NCBI GenBank assembly: GCA_017513195.1
Contig: JAFXGM010000018.1
Location: 62,001 to 126,000, forward strand
Direction of reading: 5' to 3'
Origin: Clostridia bacterium
GTDB lineage: Bacteria; Bacillota; Clostridia; Oscillospirales; Acutalibacteraceae
Length of the DNA stretch: 64,000 nt
Shown: piece by piece, positions 1 to 8,834 of the stretch
Layout: each line of letters opens with the position of its first letter
How positions within the stretch are numbered: the stretch's first letter is position 1
Translations under genes and position numbers: made by a program
The notes under the pieces: generated by a model
Database searches by the model: none
Told to the model about the DNA's origin: nothing
What the model saw: only the letters and a program-made list of their open reading frames with translations

Positions 1-966
1 TTTTACCTCGGTATCAGCAAGTGTTTCATTAGTAACCGCTTGCATAACGGTAAGTAAATCGCTTTCAAGTAACGGCAAAACAACCTGTGTTTCAGGGTCG
101 CCAAAGCGACAGTTGTATTCAATAACCTTAGGTCCATTTTGTGTAAGCATAAGTCCAAAATACAAGCATCCCTTGAAGGTTCTACCCTCTGCCTTCATAG
201 CGCGAATAGTTGGTAAAAAGATTTTTTGCATACAATCTTCAGCAACAGCATCGGTATAATATGGATTTGGAGCAACCGTACCCATACCACCTGTATTAAG
301 TCCTGTATCATTATCACCAGCACGCTTATGGTCCATAGACGAAATCATTGGTACTACAACATTGCCATCAGTAAACGAAAGTACAGATACTTCAGGTCCA
401 GTAAGAAATTCCTCAATAACTATGTTATCGCCACTTTTACCAAACTGCTTATCCTGCATAATTGATACAACAGCGTCCTTGGCTTCTTCGCGTGTCATTG
501 CAATTATAACACCTTTACCAAGTGCTAACCCATCTGCTTTAATAACTGTTGGGATTGGTGCAGTTTCAAGATATTTTAGTGCTTTATCTGCATCATCAAA
601 AACTTCATATTTTGCGGTTGGAATACCGTATTTTTTCATAAGATTCTTTGAAAAAACCTTACTGCCTTCAATAATAGCTGCCGCTTTGTTAGGACCAAAG
701 CATAAAATACCTTTTTCGTTTAAAGCATCAACACAACCAAGCACTAACGGATCGTCGGGTGCTACAACAGTATAATCAATTTTATTATTAACCGCAAAAT
801 CCACAATACCTTCAATGTCGGTAGCAGCTATATTGATGCACGTAGCGTCAGCCGCAATACCACCGTTACCTGGTAAGGCAAAAATTTGCTCTACTGTTTC
901 ATTTTCTTTCAACTTTTTAATGATGGCGTGTTCTCTGCCGCCGCCACCTACAACTAAAATTTTCAT
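1..966 (-). CDS. purD: Phosphoribosylamine-glycine ligase (GARS), 3' part cut by window edge
   Basis: Cytosolic ATP-grasp ligase that joins glycine to phosphoribosylamine, the second step of IMP synthesis. The first 322 residues are visible, against about 420 usual; the rest lies before base 1. The N-terminal GGGGREH motif (residues 7-13), the N-terminal domain and much of the ATP-grasp domain (including EEFLTGPEVS and NTGGMG) are readable. The ATG follows an AAGGTG ribosome site. It is the last visible gene of the purE operon, 23 bases after purH'. Function is clear from family similarity. Confidence 0.95.
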   Translation of the reverse strand, partial: MKILVVGGGGREHAIIKKLKENETVEQIFALPGNGGIAADATCINIAATDIEGIVDFAVNNKIDYTVVAPDDPLVLGCVDALNEKGILCFGPNKAAAIIEGSKVFSKNLMKKYGIPTAKYEVFDDADKALKYLETAPIPTVIKADGLALGKGVIIAMTREEAKDAVVSIMQDKQFGKSGDNIVIEEFLTGPEVSVLSFTDGNVVVPMISSMDHKRAGDNDTGLNTGGMGTVAPNPYYTDAVAEDCMQKIFLPTIRAMKAEGRTFKGCLYFGLMLTQNGPKVIEYNCRFGDPETQVVLPLLESDLLTVMQAVTNETLADTEVK

Positions 967-989
967 ATATACACCTTAAAAGAATCTAA

Positions 990-2174
990 TTAATGATGGA
1001 ATAAACGCATACCTGTAAATGCCATAGCAATACCATATTTATTGCAACAATCAATTACAACATCATCGCGTATGGAGCCACCCGGTTCTGCGATGTATTT
1101 AACACCACTACGTTTTGCACGCTCAATATTATCATCAAATGGGAAAAATGCATCAGAACCAAGTGCTACGCCATCAATTGTAGCAAGATATGCCTTTTGC
1201 TCTTCAATAGTAAAAGGTTCGGGCTGTACAGTAAAGTATTTCTGCCAATTACCGTCAGCGCATACATCTTCTTCGTTTTGATTGATATAACCGTCAATAA
1301 CATTATCACGATCAGGGCGACCAAGTGTATCCTTAAAAGGAAGATTAAGCACCTTGTCGTGCTGTCTAAGGAACCAAGTATCAGCCTTGGTTCCTGCAAG
1401 ACGGGTACAGTGTATACGTGATTGTTGACCGGCACCTACACCAATAGCCTGTCCGTCAACTGCATAGCAAACTGAATTAGACTGTGTATATTTAAGTGTA
1501 ATAAGCGCAATGATAAGATCGCGAATTGCGCTTTCTGGTAAATTCTTGTTATCGGTAACAATATTTGAAAGTAATTCGCGGTTGATCTCAAAGTTATTTC
1601 TACCCTGCTCAAATGTAATACCAAATACCTGCTTGGTTTCCTGAACTTCAGGAATATAATCGGGATCAATTTGAACAATATTATAATTACCGTTTCTCTT
1701 TGACTTAAGTATCTCAAGTGCCTCAGGCTCATAACCGGGTGCTATAACACCGTCAGAAACCTCACGTTTAATCATTTTTGCCGTGGTAACGTCACAAACG
1801 TCTGAAAGTGCGACCCAGTCACCAAATGAACACATACGGTCTGTACCGCGTGCACGTGCATAAGCACAAGCAAGTGGAGATTCGTCAAGCCCCTCGATAT
1901 CATCAACAAAGCAAGCCTTTTTAAGCTTATCGCTTAGCGGTACACCAACTGCTGCAGAAGTAGGACTTACATGTTTAAAAGATGTAACAGCAGGAAGACC
2001 CAACGCTGCCTTTAATTCTTTTACAAGCTGCCACGAGTTAAATGCATCAAGAAAGTTGATATAACCCGGTCTGCCACATAAAATTTCAATTGGTAATTCG
2101 CTGCCGTCCTTCATATAAATTTTTGACGGTTTTTGATTTGGATTACATCCGTATTTAAGTTCAAACTCTTTCAT
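990..2174 (-). CDS. purH: Stand-alone AICAR transformylase (PurH C-terminal domain only)
   Basis: Transfers a formyl group from 10-formyl-THF to AICAR, giving FAICAR, the ninth step of IMP synthesis. At 394 aa it corresponds only to the transformylase part of the roughly 510-530 aa bifunctional PurH. The MGS-like IMP cyclohydrolase domain is absent, and the protein starts directly with transformylase sequence. The catalytic Lys-His pair (K67-H68, in KHVSPTSAAVG) is present. The ATG follows AAGGAG. The missing cyclohydrolase activity is supplied by purO immediately upstream (12-base gap), so the two genes together replace PurH. Confidence 0.93.
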   Translation of the reverse strand: MKEFELKYGCNPNQKPSKIYMKDGSELPIEILCGRPGYINFLDAFNSWQLVKELKAALGLPAVTSFKHVSPTSAAVGVPLSDKLKKACFVDDIEGLDESPLACAYARARGTDRMCSFGDWVALSDVCDVTTAKMIKREVSDGVIAPGYEPEALEILKSKRNGNYNIVQIDPDYIPEVQETKQVFGITFEQGRNNFEINRELLSNIVTDNKNLPESAIRDLIIALITLKYTQSNSVCYAVDGQAIGVGAGQQSRIHCTRLAGTKADTWFLRQHDKVLNLPFKDTLGRPDRDNVIDGYINQNEEDVCADGNWQKYFTVQPEPFTIEEQKAYLATIDGVALGSDAFFPFDDNIERAKRSGVKYIAEPGGSIRDDVVIDCCNKYGIAMAFTGMRLFHH

Positions 2175-2185
2175 TTCAATACTCC

Positions 2186-2902
2186 TTATACATTCTTGTT
2201 AACAATTCTTGATTCATACTCACCTGTTGCTAAATCAATGTATCTTACAAACAAAGAAACCTTGTTGTCTTCATTAAGGTTATTCCAAATAATATCTGTA
2301 AGAGTGTCAATATCTACATCAGGAAGCGCAAGTGTTTTAGGTTCACCCTCAAAGCTTGGTAATGGATTGCCGTCACACTTATAGGTGTGAATAAATTTTG
2401 CCCTTCCTGCAATAGGATTCGAATAAGCGAAATTATATCTTTGGCAAGAACTGCCGTCGCCATCAGCAGATTTAAGAATAGACATAGCATAGTTCATATC
2501 GCCTTTTTCAAGACGAATAATACCTGAAATGCGAGGTGTAAAGTTAGGTGCGTCATCTTCGAACTCACGAGTGCGCAAAGCCTGTTCAAAGGTCATTTGT
2601 CTATCCATTAGCTCATAGATAGTATCCGTCTGATCGCCGTTTGTAACTATTGTTTTGTTACCAAGAACGCGTACAGGCGCATAAATTATAAGATGTGGGT
2701 CGATCATTTTTGATTCATCAAATGCCTGTGTTCTAATACCCTCTCCATCCTCGATAAATATACGATTGCGGCTATTTTCGCTTCTACCCATAATAAAGTA
2801 AGCAGTAATCGCCTTTTTGCCGTCAGTACTTTTACCGATTATAATACCTCTACCGTGATATGCTAAAGAATTTAGTTCGTTTTCAAGAGTTTTAATTTCC
2901 AT
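2186..2902 (-). CDS. purO: IMP cyclohydrolase, archaeal PurO type
   Basis: Closes FAICAR to IMP, the last step of the pathway. The 238 aa protein is unlike the bacterial PurH N-terminal domain and matches the PurO family first known from methanogens. Family landmarks as I recall them are SRS..NR (here GRSENSRNR, residues 39-47), a VTNGDQTDTI block (residues 86-95) and TPRISG. ATG follows AGGGAG. It sits between purN and the stand-alone transformylase, exactly where the second half of PurH function is needed. The family call rests on recognised motifs, not on an alignment. Confidence 0.88.
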   Translation of the reverse strand: MEIKTLENELNSLAYHGRGIIIGKSTDGKKAITAYFIMGRSENSRNRIFIEDGEGIRTQAFDESKMIDPHLIIYAPVRVLGNKTIVTNGDQTDTIYELMDRQMTFEQALRTREFEDDAPNFTPRISGIIRLEKGDMNYAMSILKSADGDGSSCQRYNFAYSNPIAGRAKFIHTYKCDGNPLPSFEGEPKTLALPDVDIDTLTDIIWNNLNEDNKVSLFVRYIDLATGEYESRIVNKNV

Positions 2903-2916
2903 ATCAAAAATTCTCC

Positions 2917-3552
2917 CTAATCTTTTATAAATGTTTTACCGTCTTTAATAATAATTTTATCTTCGCAAAGGAGTTTTACAGCCTGAGGCAATATCTTCCA
3001 TTCAGCTTGCTCCATAATACGCTTTTGTAATGTTTCGGGTGTATCATTATCTAACACTTCAACAGCCTTTTGAAGTATTATAGGACCCGCATCACATTCG
3101 GCCGTTACAAAGTGAACGGTAGCACCTGACACCTTCACACCCTTTTTAAGAGCTTCTTCGTGAACGTGCAAACCATAATAGCCCTTACCACAAAACGATG
3201 GAATAAGAGCCGGATGAACGTTTACCATTTTGTTTGCAAAAGCATCACAAACGTTTTCGTCAAGAATAGTCATAAAGCCCGCATACACAACAACGTCTGC
3301 TTTTTCTTCAATTAAGGCATCACGCATAGCCTTGCTGTATGATGCAATATCTGCGTATTCTTTTCTAACAAGCACACGTGTTTTAATGTTATTATTCTCG
3401 GCACGTGTAAGTGCATAAGCATCGGCTTTAGACGAAATAACACAGCTTATTTTGCCAGGCCCAAGCTCACCACAAGCCTCGGCATCAATAAGAGCTTGTA
3501 GATTTGTACCTCCACCCGATACTAAAACCACAATATTTTTAGCATTACTCAA
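2917..3552 (-). CDS. purN: Phosphoribosylglycinamide formyltransferase 1 (GART)
   Basis: Formylates GAR to FGAR using 10-formyl-THF, the third step of IMP synthesis. It has the N-terminal VLVSGGGTNLQAL phosphate-binding stretch, the catalytic Asn-His in VNVHPALIPSF and the downstream Asp in AECDAGPI. I place the start at TTG 3552: a GAGGG site lies nine bases upstream and the product then begins, like other PurN, just before the Rossmann strand. GTG codons at 3570 and 3561 are alternatives. It overlaps purM by 8 bases, suggesting translational coupling. Confidence 0.93.
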   Translation of the reverse strand: MSNAKNIVVLVSGGGTNLQALIDAEACGELGPGKISCVISSKADAYALTRAENNNIKTRVLVRKEYADIASYSKAMRDALIEEKADVVVYAGFMTILDENVCDAFANKMVNVHPALIPSFCGKGYYGLHVHEEALKKGVKVSGATVHFVTAECDAGPIILQKAVEVLDNDTPETLQKRIMEQAEWKILPQAVKLLCEDKIIIKDGKTFIKD

Positions 3553-4585
3553 TGATAACACCCTCGTCACTTTCTATAACCGAACCGATAACATAAGCAT
3601 CTTCGCCATTAGCTTTTAAAATTTCAAGTGCTTTATCTGTATCTTCTGCAGCTACAACAATACTCATACCAACACCCATATTGTAGGTGTTGAACATATC
3701 ACGCTCGGTAATACCGCCAACCTTTTGGATAAGGTCGAATATAGGAAGAATTTTAAGCGATGCCTTATCAACCTTTACAGAATAACCTTTTGGTAGGCTT
3801 CTTGGAATATTCTCGTAGAAGCCACCGCCTGTAATATGAGAAATAGCGTGAACGTTAATTTGTTCAAGCAATGCAAGAACTGATTTAACATAAATTTTGG
3901 TTGGTGTAAGTAATGTTTCACCCAATGTTTTACCTTGGAGCTCATCCTTGTAAGCGGTAAGGTCACAATTCTCAATATCAAAAACCTTTCGAACAAGCGA
4001 AAAACCATTAGAGTGAACGCCACTTGAAGCAAGAGCGATAACCATATCGCCAACTTTTACACTTTTGTTATCGAGAATTTTTTTCTTATCAACAATACCA
4101 ACCGCAAAACCCGCAAGATCATAGTCTTCCACAGGCATCATACCGGGATGTTCTGCCGTTTCACCGCCTATTAAAGCCGCACCGGACTGAACACAACCCT
4201 CACAAACACCGCTTACTATTGAAGCGATTTTTTCGGGTATATTTTTGCCGCAAGCAATATAATCAAGAAAGAAAAGTGGTTTTGCACCGCAGCAAATTAT
4301 ATCATTTACACACATAGCAACTGCATCGATACCAATGGTGTCGTGCTTGTCCATCAAAATCGCAAGCTTAACCTTGGTGCCGCAACCGTCAGTACCACTT
4401 ACTAAAACAGGTTCATCATAGCCTGTAGGCAGACCAAAACAGCCACCAAAACCACCAAGGTCGTCAAAGCAACCTGCATTTTTTGTGCGTGCTATATGGG
4501 CTTTCATAAGCTCAACCGATTTATAGCCTGCAGTTATATCGACGCCCGCAGCAGCGTATGCTTCTGATTTAGAGTTATTATGCAT
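3545..4585 (-). CDS. purM: Phosphoribosylformylglycinamidine cyclo-ligase (AIR synthetase)
   Basis: ATP-dependent ring closure of FGAM to AIR, the fifth step of IMP synthesis. The protein is 346 aa from the ATG at 4585, which is preceded by GGAAAGGAA; a frame open to 4621 lies within purF. Family motifs include SGTDGCGTKVKLA, GGETAEHPGM and HITGGGFYENIPR. It overlaps purN at its 3' end and lies 5 bases after purF. No purL, purS or purQ for the preceding step is in this window, so those must be elsewhere. Confidence 0.95.
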   Translation of the reverse strand: MHNNSKSEAYAAAGVDITAGYKSVELMKAHIARTKNAGCFDDLGGFGGCFGLPTGYDEPVLVSGTDGCGTKVKLAILMDKHDTIGIDAVAMCVNDIICCGAKPLFFLDYIACGKNIPEKIASIVSGVCEGCVQSGAALIGGETAEHPGMMPVEDYDLAGFAVGIVDKKKILDNKSVKVGDMVIALASSGVHSNGFSLVRKVFDIENCDLTAYKDELQGKTLGETLLTPTKIYVKSVLALLEQINVHAISHITGGGFYENIPRSLPKGYSVKVDKASLKILPIFDLIQKVGGITERDMFNTYNMGVGMSIVVAAEDTDKALEILKANGEDAYVIGSVIESDEGVIIE

Positions 4586-4590
4586 TATAT

Positions 4591-6015
4591 TTATTCCTTT
4601 CCGTTCCAGCAATAAGTACAAAGGTCATTTTCATCAAGACCAATTGCCTTGATTATTCCCTCTAATGATTGGAATTCAAGTGATGCAAAATTAAACTTTT
4701 CGCATATTTTATTTCTAAGGGCCTTACCACGCTCGGTTTCTCCGTTTGAATATTCATCAATGTGGTTAAAGCCTTCCTCGCCCTCGAGTTCCACTATTAC
4801 ACGTCGGGCAATAAGCTCCATGTCGCTTGTGGAACGTGAGAAATTAAGATATTTACAACCGTACATAATAGGCGGACAAGCAGAACGCATATGAACTGCC
4901 TTTGCACCATTTTCATAAAGAAAATCTACTGTTTCTTTAAGTTGTGTACCACGAACAATAGAATCATCTACAAAAAGAAGATTTTTATCAACGATAAAAT
5001 CGTGCACAGGTATTTGCTTCATACGAGCAACCTTGTTACGTTCTGTCTGCTTAGCAGGGGTAAAACTGCGAGCCCAAGTTGGTGTGTATTTTATAAATGC
5101 ACGTGCGTATTTTTTTCCACTCTCATTTGAATAGCCAATTGCGTGCGGAATACCGGAATCCGGCACACCACCTACATAATCAACGTCTTGTGCAACACCG
5201 TTTTTACGGTCGGCTTCGGCCATAATTTCACCGTTACGGCAACGCATTGCTTCAACATTTACACCTTCATAAGTAGAGGTAGGATAACCATAATAACTCC
5301 AAAGGAATGAGCAAACGCGTTTTTTACTTCCGGGTTCAGCTAATTGCCTTATACCATCGGGAGTAATTTTAACAATTTCACCGGGGCCAAGTTCCTTTTC
5401 GTCTATGTAACCAAGCTTTTGGTAGGCAAACGACTCAAAGGTTACGGCATATCCATCTCCATTTTTACCAATAAGCACAGGTATTCTGCCCAATTTATCA
5501 CGGGCGGCAATAATTGCACCCTTGCTTGTCAAAATCAATATTGACATTGTACCGTCAATTTGTTCCTGAGCGTATTTAATACCATCTACAAAGGTATCTT
5601 TTTGATTAACAAGTGCAGCTACAAGCTCAGTTGTATTTACCCTGCCGCCTGTCATTGCGTCAAAATATACGCCAGTTTGAGCAAGACACTTATCTATAAG
5701 CTCATCAACATTATTGATTAAACCTACAGTACAAATGGCATAAGTACCAAATTTTGAGCGAATAAGCATTGGCTGTGGATCGGTATCACTAATGCAACCA
5801 ATAGCCGAAGTGCCCTTCATTTCTTCAAAGATTTTTTCAAACTTTGTTCTGAAGGGCGAATTTTCAATATTATGTATTTTTCGCTGCAGACCGATTTCGC
5901 TGTCAAATGCAGCAAGACCGCCACGACGGGTGCCAAGGTGTGAATGATAATCCACACCAAAAAACACATCCATCATACAGTCATTTTTTGAAGCAATTCC
6001 AAAAAAACCGCCCAT
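4591..6015 (-). CDS. purF: Amidophosphoribosyltransferase with degenerate glutaminase domain
   Basis: First committed step of purine synthesis: PRPP to phosphoribosylamine. 474 aa. The C-terminal phosphoribosyltransferase half is intact: PRPP loop LLFVDDSIVRGTQ, GGVPDSGIPHAIG, and cysteines fitting the Fe-S ligands of the Bacillus type (KRVCSF, the YGCKY segment, and CTYC near the end). The N-terminal Ntn glutaminase half is degenerate. The protein starts MGGFFG where active enzymes have a Cys that becomes residue 1, and the GHxRYST and HNGN glutamine-binding motifs are replaced. The start is firm (AGGTCACT then ATG) and no upstream Cys-starting alternative exists. Inference: it uses ammonia directly or borrows a glutaminase. 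Confidence 0.92.
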   Translation of the reverse strand: MGGFFGIASKNDCMMDVFFGVDYHSHLGTRRGGLAAFDSEIGLQRKIHNIENSPFRTKFEKIFEEMKGTSAIGCISDTDPQPMLIRSKFGTYAICTVGLINNVDELIDKCLAQTGVYFDAMTGGRVNTTELVAALVNQKDTFVDGIKYAQEQIDGTMSILILTSKGAIIAARDKLGRIPVLIGKNGDGYAVTFESFAYQKLGYIDEKELGPGEIVKITPDGIRQLAEPGSKKRVCSFLWSYYGYPTSTYEGVNVEAMRCRNGEIMAEADRKNGVAQDVDYVGGVPDSGIPHAIGYSNESGKKYARAFIKYTPTWARSFTPAKQTERNKVARMKQIPVHDFIVDKNLLFVDDSIVRGTQLKETVDFLYENGAKAVHMRSACPPIMYGCKYLNFSRSTSDMELIARRVIVELEGEEGFNHIDEYSNGETERGKALRNKICEKFNFASLEFQSLEGIIKAIGLDENDLCTYCWNGKE

Positions 6016-6041
6016 AGTGACCTACTTTCTGTGAGTTAAAA

Positions 6042-6110
6042 TTAAGCGAAAAAGAGTTTTGAAAGTGTCATAGGATCGATATACTCGCCATCCTTATAAA
6101 CACGTTATTA
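6042..6110 (-). other. purC: Frameshifted 3' end of purC
   Basis: After codon AAT (complement of 6107-6109), the two bases at 6105-6106 stand where a three-base codon, usually Met in this family, is expected. Reading then resumes at 6104 as [12 protein letters not shown] up to a TAA at 6042-6044, which is 26 bases before the purF start. The restored ending fits the family better than the in-frame ending [10 protein letters not shown]. Confidence 0.85.
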
Positions 6111-6727
6111 CCTGAAGCGATTTCGTCAATGAGCATTACATCACCATTTGGTGCATAACCAAACTCAAACTTAATGTCATAAAGATCGAGACCCTTTTCT
6201 TTAAGATCATCAGCAACAATCTTTGTGATTTTTTGTGTCATATCCTTAATATCTTCATACTGCTTGTCGGTCATAACACCAAGTGCAACAAGAGCATCCT
6301 TAATTACAAGCGGATCACCCTTTGCGTCGTTCTTGAAGGTCATTTCAACGTATGCAGGAAGGTCGGCGCCCTCTTCAATGTAATCCCCATAACGACGAAT
6401 AAAACTACCCACTGCTTTATAACGACAGATAACTTCAAGGCCGTGACCGAATACCTTTGCAGGAAGAACTTCCATTGTGGTATCTTCAAGATTTGCACTA
6501 ACATAATGAGTGAATATGCCAGCCTTATTAATTTTTTCAAAGAAGTAAATTGACATACGAAGATTAACGTCGCCAACACCATCAATCGTAAGACCTACTG
6601 AATTCTCGCCTGGATCAAACACGCCATCTTTTCCGGTACAGTCGTCCTTGAACTTTAAAAGGCAGTTGCCGTTTTCAAGTGCATAAACGTTTTTAGTTTT
6701 TCCTGTGTACAAAAGTTTGTTTTCCAT
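6068..6727 (-). CDS. purC: SAICAR synthetase, C-terminus altered by a frameshift
   Basis: Joins aspartate to CAIR, giving SAICAR in IMP synthesis. The sequence follows the family from YTGKTKNVY at the N-terminus through LIDEIASGN, then loses homology and stops at 6068. In the neighbouring frame the expected family ending continues ([12 protein letters not shown], then LSKLFFA) to a TAA at 6042-6044. A one-base loss at about 6105-6106 explains this. The full gene would be 6042-6727. It may be a real indel or a sequencing or assembly error. The lost tail is about 20 residues; the catalytic core remains. ATG follows AAAGGAG, 24 bases after purE. Confidence 0.9.
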   Translation of the reverse strand: MENKLLYTGKTKNVYALENGNCLLKFKDDCTGKDGVFDPGENSVGLTIDGVGDVNLRMSIYFFEKINKAGIFTHYVSANLEDTTMEVLPAKVFGHGLEVICRYKAVGSFIRRYGDYIEEGADLPAYVEMTFKNDAKGDPLVIKDALVALGVMTDKQYEDIKDMTQKITKIVADDLKEKGLDLYDIKFEFGYAPNGDVMLIDEIASGNNVFIRMASISIL

Positions 6728-6751
6728 AATATATTACTCCTTTAAAATAAA

Positions 6752-7240
6752 TTACAAATTTTCCATTACGGTGTTATCTTTTTGAAGCACCGCTGCCGCA
6801 TCACTTGCGCGTTTTGCATCAAGTCTAGCTGCTAACTCTTTATCTTCAACAGCGATAATTTGCGCTGCAAGTAAAGCCGCATTTGCTCCACCATTTATTG
6901 CGACTGTAGCAACAGGAATACCGGTAGGCATCTGAACGGTAGAAAGAAGCGCATCCATACCGTCAAGCACGCTCGACTTGCAAGGAATACCAATTACCGG
7001 CAATGTTGTGTTCGCCGCAATAGCACCCGCAAGGTGTGCCGCCATTCCAGCCGCCGCAATAAGCACACCAAAACCGTTTTCACGAGCAGAAACAGCGAAG
7101 TCGCGTGCCTCAACTGGTGTACGGTGTGCAGAATATATATGTACCTCAAACGGTATTTCAAGTGATTTTAGCATATCGGTAGCCTTTTTAATGATTGGTA
7201 AATCACTGTCGCTACCCATTATAATTCCAACTTTTTTCAT
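6752..7240 (-). CDS. purE: N5-carboxyaminoimidazole ribonucleotide mutase
   Basis: Converts N5-CAIR to CAIR in IMP synthesis (class I PurE). About 162 aa from the ATG at 7240, placed 7 bases after a GGAGG site; the frame is open to 7264 but that part lies in the riboswitch terminator. The family core is present: IIMGSDSDLP, SAHRTP and AAAGMAAHLAG. It is the first gene of the purine operon, directly behind the ZTP riboswitch. No purK is in the window, so the CAIR route upstream of PurE cannot be settled here. Confidence 0.95.
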   Translation of the reverse strand: MKKVGIIMGSDSDLPIIKKATDMLKSLEIPFEVHIYSAHRTPVEARDFAVSARENGFGVLIAAAGMAAHLAGAIAANTTLPVIGIPCKSSVLDGMDALLSTVQMPTGIPVATVAINGGANAALLAAQIIAVEDKELAARLDAKRASDAAAVLQKDNTVMENL

Positions 7241-7254
7241 TATACAACCTCCAA

Positions 7255-7300
7255 AAAAACACAAAAGGGCGCACTTGAATAAAGAATTTCAAGTGTGCCC
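7255..7300 (-). terminator. Intrinsic terminator of the ZTP riboswitch
   Basis: On the minus strand GGGCACACTTGAA pairs with TTCAAGTGCGCCC (one A-C mismatch), followed by a U-rich run (7255-7266). Its 5' arm uses the GGGC of the conserved aptamer 3' end. Ligand binding and termination are therefore mutually exclusive, as in an ON switch. Confidence 0.85.
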
Positions 7301-7376
7301 AGACGGTCGGCTAAATATAGCAATCTTTATTCCTTCGTGGTGCTCCACAAATATTTCCGTCAGTCATAAAGATTGG
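7296..7376 (-). ncRNA. ZTP (pfl) riboswitch aptamer upstream of purE
   Basis: Read on the minus strand. A perfect 10-bp P1 (complements of 7366-7375 and 7321-7330) encloses the conserved ATGACTGACGGAA segment. A hairpin follows (TTTGTGG, loop AGCA, CCACGAA), then the GAAGGA strand. After a short linker comes the signature GCCGACCGTCTGGGCA at 7297-7312. This is the layout of the pfl/ZTP class, which senses the AICAR derivatives ZMP and ZTP that build up when 10-formyl-THF is short. Placement before purE and the AICAR transformylase fits. Confidence 0.9.
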
Positions 7377-7395
7377 TACCAAAAAGTACGATAAC

Positions 7396-7424
7396 AGTAT
7401 ATCATTTTGCAAAAAAACTGTCAA
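7396..7424 (-). promoter_or_regulatory. Sigma-A promoter of the purine operon
   Basis: Minus strand TTGACA (7419-7424), 17-base spacer, TATACT (7396-7401). Transcription would start about 12 bases before the ZTP aptamer. Confidence 0.85.
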
Positions 7425-7476
7425 GAAGCAAACTTGAATTTTGTCGTATTAAATTGACCAAAATTTTTTGAAAATT

Positions 7477-7890
7477 TTAGGCCTTAGTTTCGCAATAAAT
7501 ACAACGGTAAACCTTACCCTCTTTATCGGTAAGTTTAAAAATATGGTCAAGCTCTTGCTCGCAAGAGGTTATGCATCTTGGATTTTTACATTTTATAACG
7601 TTAGTTAATGTTTGCGGCATATCAATACAACGCTTATCAACCAAAACACCGTCTTTAATAATATTAACAGTGGCGTCAGGATCAACAAAACCGATAACAT
7701 CAAGATTAAGTTCGATATTAGCATCGATTTTTATAATATCTTTTTTACCCATTTTTTTGCTATTTACATTTTTAATAAGCGCTATTGAGGCATCAAGCGA
7801 GGCAAGGTCTAATAATTCATATAATCGCATACCAAGACCTGCAGTAATATGGTCGATTACAACGCCGTTTTGTATAGAATCTATATTCAT
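7477..7890 (-). CDS. pyrI: Aspartate carbamoyltransferase regulatory chain
   Basis: Non-catalytic subunit of class-B ATCase that binds nucleotide effectors and bridges catalytic trimers. 137 aa, slightly shorter than the roughly 150 aa of enterobacterial PyrI. The C-terminal zinc site is intact: CKNPRC followed by YRCIYC. It overlaps pyrB by 4 bases (ATGA), so translation is probably coupled. It is the last gene of the pyr operon. No strong terminator separates it from the purE promoter; only a weak A/T hairpin lies between. Confidence 0.93.
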   Translation of the reverse strand: MNIDSIQNGVVIDHITAGLGMRLYELLDLASLDASIALIKNVNSKKMGKKDIIKIDANIELNLDVIGFVDPDATVNIIKDGVLVDKRCIDMPQTLTNVIKCKNPRCITSCEQELDHIFKLTDKEGKVYRCIYCETKA

Positions 7891-8810
7891 ATTGTTCCTG
7901 CCTCCTTAAGTAGTTTAAGTATGAGTGCCATACGCATATATTTGCCGTTAAGCACCTGCTTAAAGTAACACGCGCGTGGGTCATTATCTATTGCTACGCT
8001 TATCTCATTAACACGCGGTAGCGGATGAAGTATCGATAAATCCGCCTTTGCGTTTTTAAGCTTATCGGGAGTCAGAATATAACTGTCTTTAAGACGCAAA
8101 TAGTCCTCTTCGTTAAAGAAGCGCTCACGCTGAACACGAGTCATATATAAAATATCAAGGTTTGGCATTGCCGCTTCTAAATCGGTAGTTTGTTCATACG
8201 GAATATTATTTTTTTGCAGAACATCCTTTTTAACATAACTTGGTAATTTTAACTCTTCTGGAGAAATTAGTACAAACTTTATGTTGCTATAACGGCTTAG
8301 AGCATTTATAAGTGAATGTACTGTTCTGCCAAACTTTAAGTCACCGCAAAGACCAACGGTAAGATTATCAAATCTTCCCTTTTCTCTACGAATAGTAAGC
8401 AAGTCTGCAAGTGTTTGGGTTGGATGACAATGTCCGCCATCGCCTGCATTAATTACCGGAATACTTGCGTTTTGTGCAGCAACATAAGCCGCACCTTCTT
8501 TTGAATGGCGCATAGCAATAATATCGGCATAACAACTTACAGTTTTTGCAGTATCGGCAATGCTTTCGCCCTTAGCAGCCGATGAACTGTTTGCCTCGGA
8601 AAAGCCGAGCACATTACCGCCAAGCTCATACATAGCAGCCTCAAAGCTTAGTCTTGTTCTTGTAGAGGGTTCAAAAAATAGCGTAGCTAATTTTTTACCG
8701 TCACAAATATGCGCATATTTGTTAGGATTGTCGATAATATCAAGGGCTGTAGCAATAAGCTCGTCCAGTTCCTCAACAGTAAAATCCAAAATATCGATAA
8801 CGCTTCTCAT
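7887..8810 (-). CDS. pyrB: Aspartate carbamoyltransferase catalytic chain
   Basis: Condenses carbamoyl phosphate with aspartate, the first committed pyrimidine step. 307 aa, the usual length. The carbamoyl-phosphate loop [13 protein letters not shown] and the HPLPR motif near the C-terminus are intact. ATG follows AAAGGAG, 24 bases after pyrE. Its pairing with pyrI implies a dodecameric, allosterically regulated enzyme. Confidence 0.96.
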   Translation of the reverse strand: MRSVIDILDFTVEELDELIATALDIIDNPNKYAHICDGKKLATLFFEPSTRTRLSFEAAMYELGGNVLGFSEANSSSAAKGESIADTAKTVSCYADIIAMRHSKEGAAYVAAQNASIPVINAGDGGHCHPTQTLADLLTIRREKGRFDNLTVGLCGDLKFGRTVHSLINALSRYSNIKFVLISPEELKLPSYVKKDVLQKNNIPYEQTTDLEAAMPNLDILYMTRVQRERFFNEEDYLRLKDSYILTPDKLKNAKADLSILHPLPRVNEISVAIDNDPRACYFKQVLNGKYMRMALILKLLKEAGTI

Positions 8811-8834
8811 AAATTTCTCCTTTAAAGAAGTTAA

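Noticed and set aside
4586..4621. Longer purM start with 12 extra residues
   Set aside because: The ATG at 4585 has the proper SD site; the extra part is inside purF and matches no PurM.
7425..7476. Terminator after pyrI
   Set aside because: Only a weak all-A/T hairpin and no proper U-run; transcription may continue toward purE.
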